Shown here piece after piece: positions 10,929 to 23,299 of a stretch of DNA of 64,000 bases. A model generated the notes under the pieces. The model was not told the origin of the DNA and made no database searches. It saw nothing but the letters and a program-made list of their open reading frames with translations. Location: positions 1,860,001 through 1,924,000 of the forward strand of contig JANEZZ010001871.1 in the NCBI GenBank assembly GCA_026122225.1, read 5' to 3'. A program made the translations under genes and the position numbers. The DNA is from Heloderma charlesbogerti. Taxonomy: Eukaryota > Chordata > Lepidosauria > Squamata > Helodermatidae. Numbering within the stretch: position 1 is the stretch's first letter; the number at the start of each line of letters is the position of its first letter.

Positions 10929-12629
10929 GGAATGAATGGCACCTTTGCTTTTGTTGTAACTGGGCTTGTCTTTTCCAGGAGTGGTTCAGCAGGCTATGCT
11001 TGCTCCAGTAAGCTTTAGATTTGCGTAGTGAAATTACTTAGCGGGTTGGTTGGCTTTGATGGAGCCAACTATTTACTACCAACATGTGTCCAATTCCTAA
11101 GTTGAATTGGATGGGTTTCTCAAAGCCTGTATCACTTTGGTAGGTTAGATATAAATGGATCTAAGGTGGTCAAAATGCGATTTGTTCTGCATTGCCTTTG
11201 ATTGTCTCAGGATCTGTTTTTGTGTTTACTGTTCAGTAACGTGACTGTACTGCTTTATAGTTTGGCTTTATTATTAATGGCTGAAAAAGGAGTTAGCCAA
11301 GATCCTCACTGGAAAGCATTTAATTTTTTCAACATTCAACTAAATGCAATATATTATAATATTGTAATTAAAAAGCATCATTTAGAACTGAAGGCTTAAA
11401 TATATAAATCAGACACTCTAAACCTAAAACAAATTAGATGATGATGATGCAGCTGTGAATATATTCTTTCCTAAATCAGAGGGAATGTGTAATCAAACCT
11501 TGATATGTAATGGGTGAAGAAAGCTCTGAAAGGCATGAAATATTTTTCCTGAGCTAGATTTCTGTTTTGGAATGTTACAGGAGCCCAATAAAGGTGGACC
11601 ATTTCCTTACATATCTAAATGGTTTTGAAACAGCCATAGATTCAGCTGTGTGGAAAGAAAGAGATGATGTGAGGCTCATTAAAAGGAAGTGAAGATGTAA
11701 GTGGGAATGTGAATGTGAATGAAATTGAATGGGACAGTTGAGGAAGGTTTTCCATTCTTTCCTGGAACACTTCCCTTATAGAAGTAGATTTGAAGATAGA
11801 ACTGGAGCTAGAGTTAATTAGGGGCAAACTTCAGATGACATTAATCGTGTGGCTTGCCATTGAGTGCAAGATTTGTATTTCATGAATTGTCAGTGCAAGC
11901 CTTTTGCCCCATAGCCTTCCCTGCATCTTCCCTGGGCCTTCCCTGCATCTGCTATTTGCATGGGAAATAAAAGCTCCAATGAGAGTCCCTCCCCACCATC
12001 TTACTAGCAGGTATCAGGTCCCTTATCTGGGTCACAACCACACTGGGGTGGTGGTAGTAAAGTGTTTAAAATTCTGTACCCCCATGTCAGGGTCTCAATC
12101 CAGATTCTTTCTCCCCCCCTTCACTGTTTGTGAAAGGGTTCCCACCCACTTATTGACTGATTGATTTGATTTATTAGCTGCCCATCTGGCTGGCTACCTG
12201 GCCACTCTAGGCCATGTACAATAACAAATTTGCATAATCAACTGAACATCAACAACAACAAATCCATAACAAGACAACACTGCTCTAAAAAACCCTAACC
12301 CACCCCAAATACCAGCCTGAACAGCTAGGTTTTTAAAGCCAGATGGAAACTCATCAAAGAGTGCACATATAATTTGGCCTTTAGAGGAAGGTAAACAGAA
12401 ACTTCAAGCCTAGGCTGGGGCAATTTTCTCTTCACTTCCTTTCTTCAGTGAAGGCATCACTGCTTAGGTGGCAGACTGGTAGTGACATGTCAGAGGCAGC
12501 AGCAGGCTTAGAGATCTTCTAGCCCCTATTTCTCCATGCTTGGTCATGCTGGATTGTAACCAAGGCACACTGAACTTGTATATATATGCAACTAGAAAAA
12601 TACCTGTTATTATGATGGTTAGTGTATAT
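10929..12629. other. Stretch without recognised genes
   Basis: Mostly unique-looking AT-rich DNA. Near 12165-12300 a block beginning TTGATTTATTAGCTGCCC looks like the edge of an old LINE-related repeat, but I cannot assign it. No domain-bearing reading frame was found. Confidence 0.4.
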
Positions 12630-12764
12630 CAGGGGTGGGCAGAACGTAGATCTCCAAATGTTTTGGACTTCATCTCCAGAAGCCCCTGGCAGCATGGCCA
12701 ATGGTCAGGAATGCTGGGAATTGAAGTCCCAAACATCTGGAGATCTTTTTTCTGCCCACTGCTG
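12630..12764. mobile_element. Palindromic hAT-like MITE (family P), both ends present
   Basis: The element opens CAGGGGTGGGCAGA and closes TCTGCCCACTGCTG, terminal inverted repeats of hAT type. Inner arms CCAAATGTTTTGGACTT and AAGTCCCAAACATCTGG face each other. The flanking octamers are GTGTATAT and GCATATAG, so no clear target duplication survives. It abuts the SINE on its right. Confidence 0.65.
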
Positions 12765-12770
12765 GCATAT

Positions 12771-13018
12771 AGCCAGTGTAGCATAGTGGTTAGAGTGTTG
12801 GACTGGGACTCAGGAGATCCAGGTTCTAGTCCTCACTCGGCCATGAAGCTCACTGGGTGACTTTGGGCCAGTCACTAACTCTCAGCCCAACCTACCTCAC
12901 AGGGTTGTTGTGAGGCTAAAATGGAGGAGAGGGAGGACTATGTAAGCTGCCTTGGGTTCCTTGCAAGAGGAAGAAAGGCAGGATATAAATGTAATAATAA
13001 ATAAATAATAAAATAAAT
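12771..13018 (+). repeat. MIR-like tRNA-derived CORE-SINE with L2-type tail
   Basis: The tRNA-like head has an A-box region (TAGTGGTTAGAGTG) and a B box GGTTCTAGTCC at 12832-12842. The middle, TGGGTGACTTTGGGCCAGTC followed by CTCAGCC and CTCACAG, resembles the MIR/CORE domain. The 3' part (AAGCTGCCTTGGG, GGCAGGATATAAAT) resembles the L2-type LINE tail seen at 30815-30865. It ends in an AATAA-rich tract. I considered the BovB-tailed squamate SINE but the tail fits L2 better. Confidence 0.75.
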
Positions 13019-15582
13019 ATATGTCTTATCTCTTGTAAGGGCCACTGAAAATAATGCAACCATCTGTAGGATCCCTATTAAGATTACAAGATTGCTTCCA
13101 GATGCAGAGCTGTAATCTCCCTTGGAATGAATAGCAACTGTTCATTTATATGGGGATGCATTTTGCAACACCAGTGAGGTTGTAGCTAAATTCGCCCCTT
13201 GCTCTGGTGACTGCCACCCCAGTGACCCAGCCATTGAGAATGAAGTCTAGTGCTATCTAATGGTACTATCCTGTGTTCAGTTTCTTGGTCGTGCCAGAGT
13301 ATGATAGAATGTTGAGATCTGGATTTCATATGTATACATTCTTGTATTAACCAGCTGAACATTTAGCAGAGCATAAGCTCAGTGAAAGGGAAGACAAAGA
13401 GAAGCTAGCTTATCTTCTTGGCTAAACCTTCTGGAGGCTTTTGAATGTCTGGATACAGAGATGAGGCTGTACTCTGGCACAACAACTCACATTTAGGAAG
13501 CCATTAGCTTGCTGATGGATAAGTTCTTCGCTCTTAATGTTTTAATGGTCATGCATGAGCAAGCATTGTGTGTATCTGGGGAAGAAATATGAGTGCAATA
13601 TGAGAATCTTTGATAACTTGGCAGCTGCATAAATCTACCATGTTAAGCATGAGAGGGGCATGACTGAAACCCAATTTGGAGTCACAATCCACATAGCAAA
13701 TGTCAGTGTCCCTGATACTGCAAAAAATATGTCACATGTATATCACGAAGGAGCAGAATAAAGTGGTTTTTTGGACTGCATCTGTTCAAGCGGCAGATGT
13801 TTGAATGTTCCTTCATCTAACAGACTTCTGCAAGTAGAACCTTAGGATGTCAGGGGAAATAGTTTAGTCAGAACTTCATCCTGATGTGGCATTTCTCTAT
13901 GTGCAGGGAGTCTTTTTTTTTTGGAGGGGGGGGTAGGAGAGCATTCAAATATGCAACTTTTTCACTTGCAAGCTGAAGTCATACAGTTGAGGAGAAGCAT
14001 TCAAACTTGATTTTTCTGAATATATCTGGTGTTTTTGCATCCTTGGTTACAGGATCACATCTGTGTGATCAACTGTTCCCTAAAGTTAAAAGTGCAGTTC
14101 TAATTATGGAGTGGATTTCTGCCTTTGCTTCCCCCCCCCCCCACTGGTATAACTACTTCAGGCAGTATATAATTTCCCTCTAATATGCTAACCTTTTGAG
14201 GCAATTGACAAGAGAGAGTGCCTTTTCCCCTTAGCCTGTTCATCATGTTCAGATGATAAACCTTCACTTAATTTGATCTCAGTGAGACAGCTAGTGAACC
14301 ATTTCCCAAGAAGTACATAATTTAATGGCGGAGCATCAGTCAAGACAAATTAGACTGATTGGTGCTATATATGTTCCAGAAGAAGCAATATGGCATAGGA
14401 TGTGGCTGAAGATTTAGATTACTGACAAAGTACGGTTCTCTGTTAAGGAGGCTAGGTAACTCTGTTTGTTCTTATAATCAGTAATAATACATTATTTCAT
14501 GCCAGCCAGGGACAGGAGATACAGCACAGAATATAAAACCCAATGGACTCATTTAATTATACAATGGCAGAAACGACGACTAATATGATGGCAAACACAA
14601 ATAGCAGTGGGCAAAGAATATCAGTTGAATACTATCTATGGTGATTACGAAAGGCTTCTTGAGAAAATGTGTTTTGTTACCTGAAACAGGAAAGGAAGGG
14701 AGCATTATAAGATACAAAGGAAGAGAGTATTCCATGAACAAGCAGGAGCATGGGAAAATGGCATGAAGATGGGAATGGAAGATAGGAACAAGGCAGAGAT
14801 TGCATAAGCTTGAGCCAAATAAAGAGAATATAAGGAGATAAGCCATAGGAAAGGCATTTCTTAGAATGAGGGAAAATGTGCAAAAGCTGGTAAACTATCT
14901 AATGCCTGGGGGTTACAGGAAAAGGGGTATCAACAGGAAAAGGGGGCATGGCCTCTGGGAGGGCTGGATTTGGCTTGTATGCCCCAAATACCCCACCCCT
15001 GAGATAAGGGAAGGTTTTAAAGGTAAGGACGAGCTATCAAACTTTTCAGAAATTGGCTATTTCTGCCTTTATGTAATAAAGGCAGACATTATTACACACA
15101 TGCACCACTATTACAACTTACAGAAAACCAAACTGTATCATAGCAAATCCAAATGATCATAGTACTGGAGATTGGAAGTGCTGCTGAAACATAATTGGCA
15201 AGATATCTCCAAGCCTCTCTTACTAACTGATACTGTACAGTAGAATTTTAAGAAGTCCCCTACTTCCCTAAGTAATTTCTTTTGTTGTTCAATATTTGCT
15301 TTCCAGTATTTTTCATATGTTAATCTGGCAGCTATTAACATACATAATAAGGATGTCTGTACAGAGACACAGTTACATAATTAAGAAGACAGGATTTGGC
15401 ATTAGCTGCACTACAAAAATCTTATTACTTATTTTTTCACCATTTCATTTTGAAAAACTGACTGTAGTACAAGACCACAACATATCATCATCATCATCTT
15501 TATTCACATTGAAATATTTTGATAAACATTTCTATTACACTTGACCATATATATCTTACGCTACCCCAGTTCCTCCTATAAA
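13019..15582. other. Stretch without recognised genes
   Basis: Contains a T-tract/G-tract junction near 13912-13934 and a C tract near 14131-14142. Open frames are short and lack recognisable motifs. An AT-rich region at 14500-15540 includes a short (ATC)n run near 15485. I see no assigned function. Confidence 0.4.
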
Positions 15583-15965
15583 GAGTTTGGGACCTGAGTA
15601 CCTGACTGTTTTCTACCACATGATCCTGCCTGAATTTTGCAATCATCCTCTGGCTCTGAGGCCCTGCACCATGTCCTCCCAAAACCTGAATTTGGTGGAT
15701 GGCCAGTAAGAGGGCCTTTTTGGTCATGGTGCCCTGTCTGTTGAATGCTCTCCTCGGATAGGTTCACCTTGTGCCAGTTTAGATGTCAGTTTGGTGCCAG
15801 GTGAAGACCTCTTATTAGCTTCAGGAAATTCAACTTGTAATATAAATGGTCTTGAATATAGTTCTTTCTGATCTGTTGAATTGTATAGTTCTGTTTTGAT
15901 TCTGCTGTTTTATTATGGCAGAGTTTTATATGTTTATTGGCTTGGATTTACTGCCTTATATATCT
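15583..15965 (+). pseudogene. L2/CR1-group LINE 3' end, degenerate
   Basis: Translated in shifting frames the segment gives LGPEYLTVFY, then VPGEDLLL, equivalent to the C-terminal LGPGYLR and the LKT-LLF region of the LINE at 58505-62125. It is followed by an AT-rich 3' untranslated segment ending near GGATTTACTGCC. Only the last third of ORF2 is represented. Confidence 0.55.
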
Positions 15966-16044
15966 AATTACTGACTGATTGCTCATAGGACACTCCTGTT
16001 GCAGGAAGGTGGGGGGCAGCCCCCTCCTGACATTTTGCTGCTGG

Positions 16045-16400
16045 AGGTGAAGAGCATAAGAACATAAGAAGAGCCATGCTGGATCAGACCAAGGGTCCAT
16101 CTAGTCCAGCATTCTGCTCACACAGTGGCCAACCAGCTGTTGACCAGGAACCCACAAGCAGGACATGAGCACAATAGCACCTTCCCACCCATGTTCCCCA
16201 GCAACTGGTGTACATAGACTCACTGTCTCTGGTACTAGAGGTGGCACATAGCCATCAGGACTAGTCGCAGTTGCCTTTTCCTCCAGGATTTTGTCCAACC
16301 CCCTTTTAGAACCATCCAAATTGGTGGTCATCACTACATCCTGTGGTAGTGAATTCCACTACGTGCTGTGTAAAGAAGCACTTCCTTTTATCTGTCCTGA
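16045..16400 (-). pseudogene. CR1-clade LINE 3' end (subfamily X), minus strand
   Basis: On the minus strand it carries the peptide VVMTTNLDGSKRGLDKILEE and a 3' tail ending GGCTCTTCTTATGTTCTTATG. TTCTTATG repeats resemble the 8-bp terminal repeats of CR1 elements. The same element is present intact at its 3' end at 38826-39253 (plus) and shortened at 53041-53200 (minus). Confidence 0.65.
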
Positions 16401-16440
16401 CTCTCCCACCAATCAGCTTCACAGGATGACTCCAGGTTCA

Positions 16441-17865
16441 TGACGACGACGATGATGATGGAGATTAAACATCTTGTGATTAAGGAGCTGCTTTTTTGTC
16501 TTTGTTGTCTGTGTGAAGAAGTACAAGATGACATCCCCTCCCATTTCATGTACAAAAGCTGACTGGACTGGCAGTTCAATTTTTCTGACGATGAGACAGC
16601 ATCCTCCACCACATCTGAAAGGAACAGGCTAACTTAAGGGACGCAGGGTAGGCCACATGGCACACGGTTCTCTCCTCCAACAACTTGCCAACACCTCCCA
16701 GCATTTGCAACCACCTCCCCCTAATGATAGAGATGGCCCGGGGAGGTGATTTGTGCCTATTCCTTCTACCCCCTGTGCCCCATGAAAAGTTGTTCCAGAG
16801 GACTGGAGGACTCCCCTCGAACAGTGTGGGAGGTGGTGAAGGGGCTCAAAGGGGAATCAGTGAAATCATCTCCCCACTTCCTCCCCACTTCCCTTCTGCA
16901 AATAGAAGGTACGCTCTAGATCCAACTGGCTGTTTTTATTGTTTTATTGTGTATTACCCTGGGAGAGTTTATTTGAAGTGTGGCATAGAAACCCTTTAAA
17001 ATTGTTTAAAATATTAACATATGATATATTTTATGTATCTTTTAAATCCCTCATTGTATATGCCTGTTTTTCAAATTTTGGTTTTTCTGTAAGCATATCT
17101 ATGCTTCTCAGACTTTAAAATTAATTTGACTTGAAACGATTGACAAAATAGGTGTCTCATCCCTATGAATGCAGACATTCCATCAAATGATAAGAGCTCT
17201 CTGGTTCACAAACAATTCTTCATAGCAATCCACTTTTTGGTGATTACCATAATCTAGAATTACCTAAAACACTCCAGTTACTGAAGCAATTGGAGATATA
17301 GATGGGGCATTTCCTCCTGTATAGATCCCACACTTCTAACAAACAATATGCAATAAAGCTGTCATGATTAACAGAACAAAGACAAAGCAAATCATAGACT
17401 CTTTCATTTCTATGAAATCTTTCATAGACTACATATAATACAGCATGTTTGGGAAATACTTGTCCTGTTCCCATGTACCATGAATGCTGGGCAGTAGAAT
17501 ACATCATGCCACTCTAGCATGGGCTCACTTCCATCTGTTCCACCTGAGGCCTGTTGGGTGGCGCCATGTGTGGTGTCTGCCACATGTACAATCAAACTTG
17601 TATAGAACTGATAACTCAGGATCCTCACTTCCATTTTCCTGAGTAAGAATGATAGCATGTCATAGGACCTATCATCTTGGATTGTATGCATTTAGACAAG
17701 ATGGGCCAGGGATGGAACAGACAGAGGTGAACTGAGACAAAGACTAGTATGGACAATCTACATCCCATCACATAAGACAGTCCATGCTTATTTGAAGTAT
17801 GTGTATGTGGCACATATTGACACCTTATATTTTTGGGACATGTTTTACTTAATAGTGTAAATGAA
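16441..17865. other. Stretch without recognised genes
   Basis: A short ACGACGATGATGATGG run lies near 16442-16460. The remainder is AT-rich and shows no domain-bearing frame or repeat family that I recognise. Confidence 0.4.
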
Positions 17866-18300
17866 AGATGGGGAACCTGTGGCCTTCCAGACAGGCTCAG
17901 CATCAGGGGTCAGCATGAGTGGGCAGCTGCCAAGGCCCCAGTGGCTCAAAAGGGCTCATCCCTGACCCTGCCACAGCTGCCTCCAGGGCCGAATTACTGC
18001 TACTGATGCTGTTGTGGCAGCTGTTCCTTCTCTCTCCCTCCCATTGGCCAGCCAGCCCTGCTGGCAAAAGGAAGCATCACGGGTGGAAGCCAGCCAGATG
18101 AACCAGGAGGGAACACACCCCACGATTTTAAAACAAAACTTTTTAATCTTATGTTTTGCTGAGGACCCACTGGAGGCAGGTGCGAGCCCTACCTCCAGAT
18201 GATGTTGGACTACAGCTCCCATCATTCCTGATGATTGGCAATGCTGGCTGGGTGTGACAGGAATTGAAGTCAACAACATCTGTAGGACCTCTCCCCTGTT
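17866..18300. mobile_element. Family P MITE split by a 300-bp insertion
   Basis: The left part (GGGGAACCTGTGGCCTTCCAGA) and the right part (CCTCCAGATGATGTTGGACTACA through CCTCTCCCC) are two halves of one family P palindrome. The insertion at 17892-18191 separates them and duplicated the octamer CTTCCAGA/CCTCCAGA. Confidence 0.6.
17892..18191. mobile_element. hAT-like 300-bp insertion, family not named
   Basis: The inserted sequence starts CAGGCTCAGCATCAGGGG and ends GCGAGCCCTA. The termini are weakly inverted (CAGG-CTC against TAGGGCTCG). The host repeat shows an 8-bp duplication differing at one base. The size, termini and 8-bp duplication fit a non-autonomous hAT element. No reading frame of interest is present. 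Confidence 0.5.
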
Positions 18301-20022
18301 GTAAATGGAATGAGATATATAATTCTACTGTAATTTTGATCTGGTAATCCATTTAGATGACGTGCATTGTGTATTGCTGTTCTTCTAGTGTAAAAACCAG
18401 TGGAGAGGTCACTTTGCCACATCTCCAATTGCTTCTTTTCTATTTTTGTAAAGCAGATATTTTAAAAGTTGTGGAAGTTTAAAATATTTTGGAAAAATAT
18501 TGCTGTATATAAATTTGCTATTCATATGCTGCTAAATATGCTATGTTTCACCTCTTCTGACTGGGCTTCCAAATACAGTTATGGTGAGGTCAACAGTTGC
18601 ACTGGTTTTGAATTAACTGCAAGAACTGTCTTCTACTCTCATAGGGTTGTATCCAGTGGATTTCCCCCTTCCCCCAGCAGCCCACAGCCCCCAAATCTGC
18701 TCTGGAGGGGGAAGGAGAAGATAGGGAAGTCCCATCACATGAGCAAAACCACCATCAAAGTAGGAAGCAAAAAGAAATTTCAACAGGACTGTCATGCACA
18801 TCAAATACACCCCCTCCCCCAAATCCAGTTTTGCATTTTGGTGGGAGATTCCTGCACTGGGATTCTACCCCCCACCCCTGGATGTTTATCAGTGAAACTC
18901 CCAAGTTGATATTTCAGTGCTGAATCTCAATTGGCCTTAGCTCAGCCTGACTTTTAACTTCATGGTTTCACAGCATGTGGAAGTGAAATTCCAAAAATCT
19001 TTCCTCCAGTTCTTTGCTCAACCCACTTGGGACTCAATTGACTTTGTTAATTGACACTTAGTTTAGTGAACAGTGGAATGTTCACATCTCTATAGCCAAT
19101 GAGTCCATCATTATAAGCATTCTTCTTACAGAAAGGAATAAAAGGAGGGCACAGTCCTTGAGAGAGAAAGGAGATGAAATAATAGGAAGCAAAAAATTAC
19201 CCCCAAATAATCTCTTTAAAATCTCCAGCTAGGAGAAAGAAAATGGCAGGCAAATTTAGAACTTCAACTAAAGTTGTCCAAAGCATCAAAGTTAGAGAAT
19301 GGGTCAGATTTGAAGTTAATATACGGCCTCCCTGAAAAGCTGGGGTCAAACATGATTTCTGAATCATGCAGTGGAAACCGTATCATACCCAGACTGCGTA
19401 TGACTACACTCCTTAGATTCCTCACTTGCCAGGTATGAATGGAGATGTATAATCATTTTATTCTTTGTGATGGGATTTTTTAGCTTCAGGAGGCTTTGGA
19501 CTCTCCTCTTGCTTGAACTCTAGAAGTTTTGAAGGATTTATTAAACGATTTATTAAAACAAATGTAGAAACATTCAGCTACTGGCCAGTGATTCCTCGAT
19601 TCCACTCAATTCCTTTTAAACAATGGATCCTGAAAAGAAAATCCCAATAGTTCTGTTTAGTTTCCTATGAATTAAGTCATGTAGTGGAGGCAGGGCTTAT
19701 AAGGATGCAGCACAGAGACTTTTTGATTAGCAGGGCCTCTGATGTCACCTGCCTATCCCGCTTCCAATTCCCTGTTTTATATGAGCTGAACTGCAGTCCT
19801 CACAGTAGCTGGTGGTGGTGGTGGGGAGAGTGAATTTTCTCTGCAACATGTGAGCTATCTTTGCTGTAATACAAAGTATTTTTGGCTGGCTTGGTCTTGA
19901 ATGGGCAATTAAGATCCAAAGCTTTATAAAGACCTGCTCCCCGTAGAGATGAAAATGGCTGGAACTGGTTTGTTAATATGGATTGACACATCTGCCTGCA
20001 TTTTTAGCCTCTTCTTGAGGGG
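18301..20022. other. Stretch without recognised genes
   Basis: The longest open frame (18469-18909, 146 aa) has no motif I know and includes low-complexity proline-rich sequence, so I do not call it a gene. The phrase GGGTTGTATCCAGTGG near 18645 recurs at 32385, suggesting a dispersed repeat start. Confidence 0.4.
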
Positions 20023-20455
20023 ATAGAATCATAGAATAGTAGGGTTGGAAGGGGCGTACAAGACCATCGAGTCCAACCCCCTGTTCAGTGCAGGAATCTA
20101 AGTCAAACCATCCCTGACAGATGGCTGTCCAGCTTCTTCTTTAATGCCTCTAGTGTGGGAGAGCCCACCACCTCCCTAGGTAATTGGTTCCATTGTTGTA
20201 TAGCTCTAACAGTCATGAAGTTTTTCCTGATCTTCAGCTGGAATCTGGCTTCCTGTAACTTGAGCCCATGATTCCATGTTCTGCACTCTGGGATGATCGA
20301 GAAGAGATCCGGGCCTTCTCCTCTGTGACAGCCTTTCAAGTACTTGAAAAGCACTATCCTATCTCCCCTCAGTCTTCTCTTCTCAAGGCTAAACATGCCC
20401 AGTTCTTTCAGTCTATCTTCATAGGGCTTTGGGATGGCTATGGCAACTGTCATGA
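20023..20455 (-). pseudogene. CR1 LINE 3' end with ORF2 C-terminus
   Basis: The minus strand encodes a 116-aa open stretch with RLKELGMFSLEKRRLRGD, VLFKYLKG, FQLKIRKNF and WNQLPREVV, the conserved C-terminus of CR1 ORF2. It is followed by a 3' UTR with GTTGGACTCGATGGTCTTG and a CTATGATTCTA terminus, the CR1 8-bp repeat. The upstream part is missing, as expected for 5'-truncated CR1 copies. Another CR1 3' end faces it at 20505-20572. Confidence 0.88.
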
Positions 20456-20504
20456 GGCCCGCACTTCAAAAATTACCACTACACCACTGGATTAGTGTAC
20501 GAAG

Positions 20505-20572
20505 CTGTCTTCAGCGTTGGACTCGATGGTCTTATAGGCCCCTTCTAACCCTACTATTCTATGATTCTATTC
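20505..20572 (+). repeat. CR1 3' tail, plus strand
   Basis: GTTGGACTCGATGGTCTTAT, then GGCCCCTTCTAACCC and ATTCTATGATTCTAT, is the CR1 3' UTR with its 8-bp repeats. It is in opposite orientation to the CR1 fragment at 20023-20455. Confidence 0.8.
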
Positions 20573-21564
20573 TGTCATTGAGCTGCGTCTACGTGGCCAG
20601 ATATTGTCTTTTCTGAGTGATAGAACCTCCCTTGGTTCTTAAGTGAGGATCTTTTCCATCCTCACCTGAGATCCTTCTTAAATGGATTCTGATCTAGGAT
20701 CTTATGCATACAAAGCATGTACTACCACAGGGCGTTCTCCCCACTCCACCCCCATTCTTTTTGTTGAAGAATTGCTCAAAGTACAAATGATTTGTGTGGT
20801 CTCTAACAAAACAGAATTGCGTCTATTATTCTAGCCATTAAAAATGACCTTCATATTATACATGTGCTCCATTTATGTACACTTTTAAAATATCTGATCA
20901 ATTTAACAGAGGCTGATTATATTGTTACTCATTGCTCTTAATATTGACTGAAGTCTCACGGGGATATGTTTGACTCTAAAGTTATTTATAAATTACTTCC
21001 ATTTGTATATGGACAGGTGGCGGTAGGAATATCTAAATTACTGTTCTGGTACGGAAAGGAAGGCAATTAAATGGGGAGTCCGCAATGCTCCCACTAATTG
21101 CATTCCATATTGCTGGAGCATTGGTGTTCTCAGCCCTGCCGTGTTCCTGATGAATGTTTAATGGGAAAGCAGCAGGACCGGACACATCAGTGTTCTAGGC
21201 TACGGAATGACAACGGAAGCTAAACTGTGATTGCTAAGAAAGTATTTCTTTTCCCAGTCTGCATGCCTGGTTAACTGCTGTTAACAAATCCATATTAAAA
21301 ACGCAAGTACATCTTACTATGTTAGGAGCTGGCAGCAATGACATAACAGTGTTCCCTGTATGGTGTTATGCTTTGATGCTAAAAAAGGAAGGCAGGACAT
21401 GGGTGCCAAGTTTTCTTGACATTTTAGTGTGTTTTTCTTACATAATTTTCTTTTTTAAAAAAAATCTGTGCAGTACCTTCTCACCCTCCCACGAGTGCCT
21501 GATTTCCATATTAAGTTAGACCACTTGTCCATGTAATTTAGTAATCTGTTTGCCAGCAGAGGTC
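20573..21564. other. Stretch without recognised genes
   Basis: A degraded stretch near 20640-20740 resembles the tRNA-derived SINE in reverse orientation, but too weakly to call. The rest shows no domain or repeat that I recognise. Confidence 0.35.
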
Positions 21565-21738
21565 AACACAGGAAGCTGCTGTATGCTGAGTCAGTCCATC
21601 TAGTCCAGTATTGTTGACGCTGACTGGCAGTGGCTCTCTGGGGTTTCAGGCATGATTCTTTCCTAGCCCTACCTGGAAATGCTGGGGATTGAATGTGGGG
21701 CCTTCTGCATGCAAATGGCCCCTCCAAGCTATAGCTAG
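21565..21738 (-). repeat. tRNA-derived SINE, CR1-type tail
   Basis: Minus-strand copy with tail CAGGAAGCTGC on the left and the promoter-bearing head toward the right. The body CTACCTGGAAATGCTGGG and the diverged B-box region GGCCCCACATTCAATCC are present. The A-box end is eroded near 21720-21738. Confidence 0.7.
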
Positions 21739-23299
21739 GGTCAGACAGGTTCCCCTTGAATATTCATAGCAGGACATGACAGTGGTGGTATCCATCCCTT
21801 GTACTTAAGTTCCAGCATCTGGTAGACAGAGGTATAGTGTTTCTGGTGATGGAAGTTGAAATTTGGCAGTCATAGCTAGAAGCCACCAAGAGAACAAATT
21901 GAGTATTGGCACTGAGCAGATAATTGGCACTGGAGAGCTCTCCCAAAGCCAATGCTCAGCTGAGAGCCTCCCCCCCATCCCACCCATGCATCTGCTTTGG
22001 AAAGCCTTAAGAAAACTTGGTTACCACCACAGTTTGCCTAAATGGAATGGAAATTTCTGCTCCACTGAGGCTTTTGTAGAAATTGGTTTCTTAGTATTAT
22101 TTTTAGAATAAAGTTTTCAATTTAAATTTGTACCTATGAATATTTCAAAGTAGGTATATAGAGAAGCTTAGTTCAATGAGATTTGTTTGTGCTCTTGGAT
22201 CCTAAGCATACTTTTCATGACTCCAACCTTCATAGAGTTCATTTTTGTACTCTACTTTTTGAGCATATTGGTAGTTTTCAAACTTTCATTATGTAATGAA
22301 AGAGAATTATGTAATGATGTGCATCCTTTTGTAACAACTGAAAAAAATGAATTGAAGAGGATCCATACAGTTTAAATTTATTTGTTATGAAATGAATTTT
22401 ATATGAAATGAATGAGTGACAAACGGGTATGGAATGGTTAGTTTTCTTCATCCCATTTGTACCTATTGCTCACTCATTTGAGGCTGGGGAGAGGGGAGGA
22501 GTATTGTCTGTCTTCCTGGCACAGCAGAGCTGATTTCAGAAGCTGCCTTTTTCTGGAATGGCCTCAAACATTGTGCAATTCCAGAGTATTAGGGGGGGGA
22601 GTGTGTGTGGGGCACCAAAATAAAATGGTGGGGAAATCAGCTCTGCTACTACTACAAGCAGCAGCAGCAGCAGCAGCAAAAAACAGACAAACAAACAAAC
22701 AAACAAACAAAAAACAAGCAGCAGGAAGACAAATAATACAGGAGCAACCTCTTGCCCCAAATGTAACTAATGAAAAAAATGTGAGTTTAATAATGAATGA
22801 ATATGTTACCATGCTTGTTTAGGATACATGACGAAGGAAGTCATGTATTTTAGGATACAGAGACTACTAAGCCCTCCAGATCATAATTAGCTCAAATGTC
22901 TAAGGGGGGCATTTCCCACTGCAACCCTGCCTCTCTCCTTCTGGAGGACAGGCTGAAGTCCGCCTGGTAGAGCTGGCTGAGAAACAAACACATTTACAAA
23001 ACACAAATGAGTACAACTTGAGTAATTTTTGAAAATTTAGTTAGGGTAGGGGAGTGCTCTTGTAAGGTACTCAAGAGAGCAACAGAGATGAGATCAGAGC
23101 TTTTCCAGAAATTGAGTTTTGTTGAGGGAGATAAGAAAGGGATTTCTTATATTTATATATCCCCAATTTAAATAGGGATATATGAGAGGTTCATTTCAGT
23201 TCATTTTTGATCAGGATTTACACAGTTCACACCTTCCAGACTGAACACAGACGCGGATGCAATCTGCGGTCAATCTCCATACATTTGCAAGCTTGCAAT
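21739..23299. other. Stretch without recognised genes, with a simple repeat
   Basis: Apart from the microsatellite at 22661-22713 there is no recognised element. The 121-aa open frame across 22457-22822 is produced by CAG and CAAA repeats and is not a gene candidate. Confidence 0.4.
22661..22713. repeat. Compound microsatellite (CAG)n-(CAAA)n
   Basis: Seven CAG-type units are followed by A-rich sequence and about six ACAA units. This is the only clear triplet repeat run in the window. Confidence 0.85.

Noticed and set aside
12771..13018. BovB-tailed squamate (Sauria-type) SINE
   Set aside because: The middle resembles the MIR CORE segment and the 3' part resembles an L2 tail, not the BovB 3' end visible at 10860-10928.
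18469..18909. 146-aa open frame as a host gene
   Set aside because: There is no recognised motif, the region is low complexity in part, and there are no supporting splice or promoter signals.
22457..22822. 121-aa frame with poly-Ala and Asn/Lys/Thr/Gln repeats
   Set aside because: It is produced by the CAG and CAAA microsatellite and is not a coding gene candidate.
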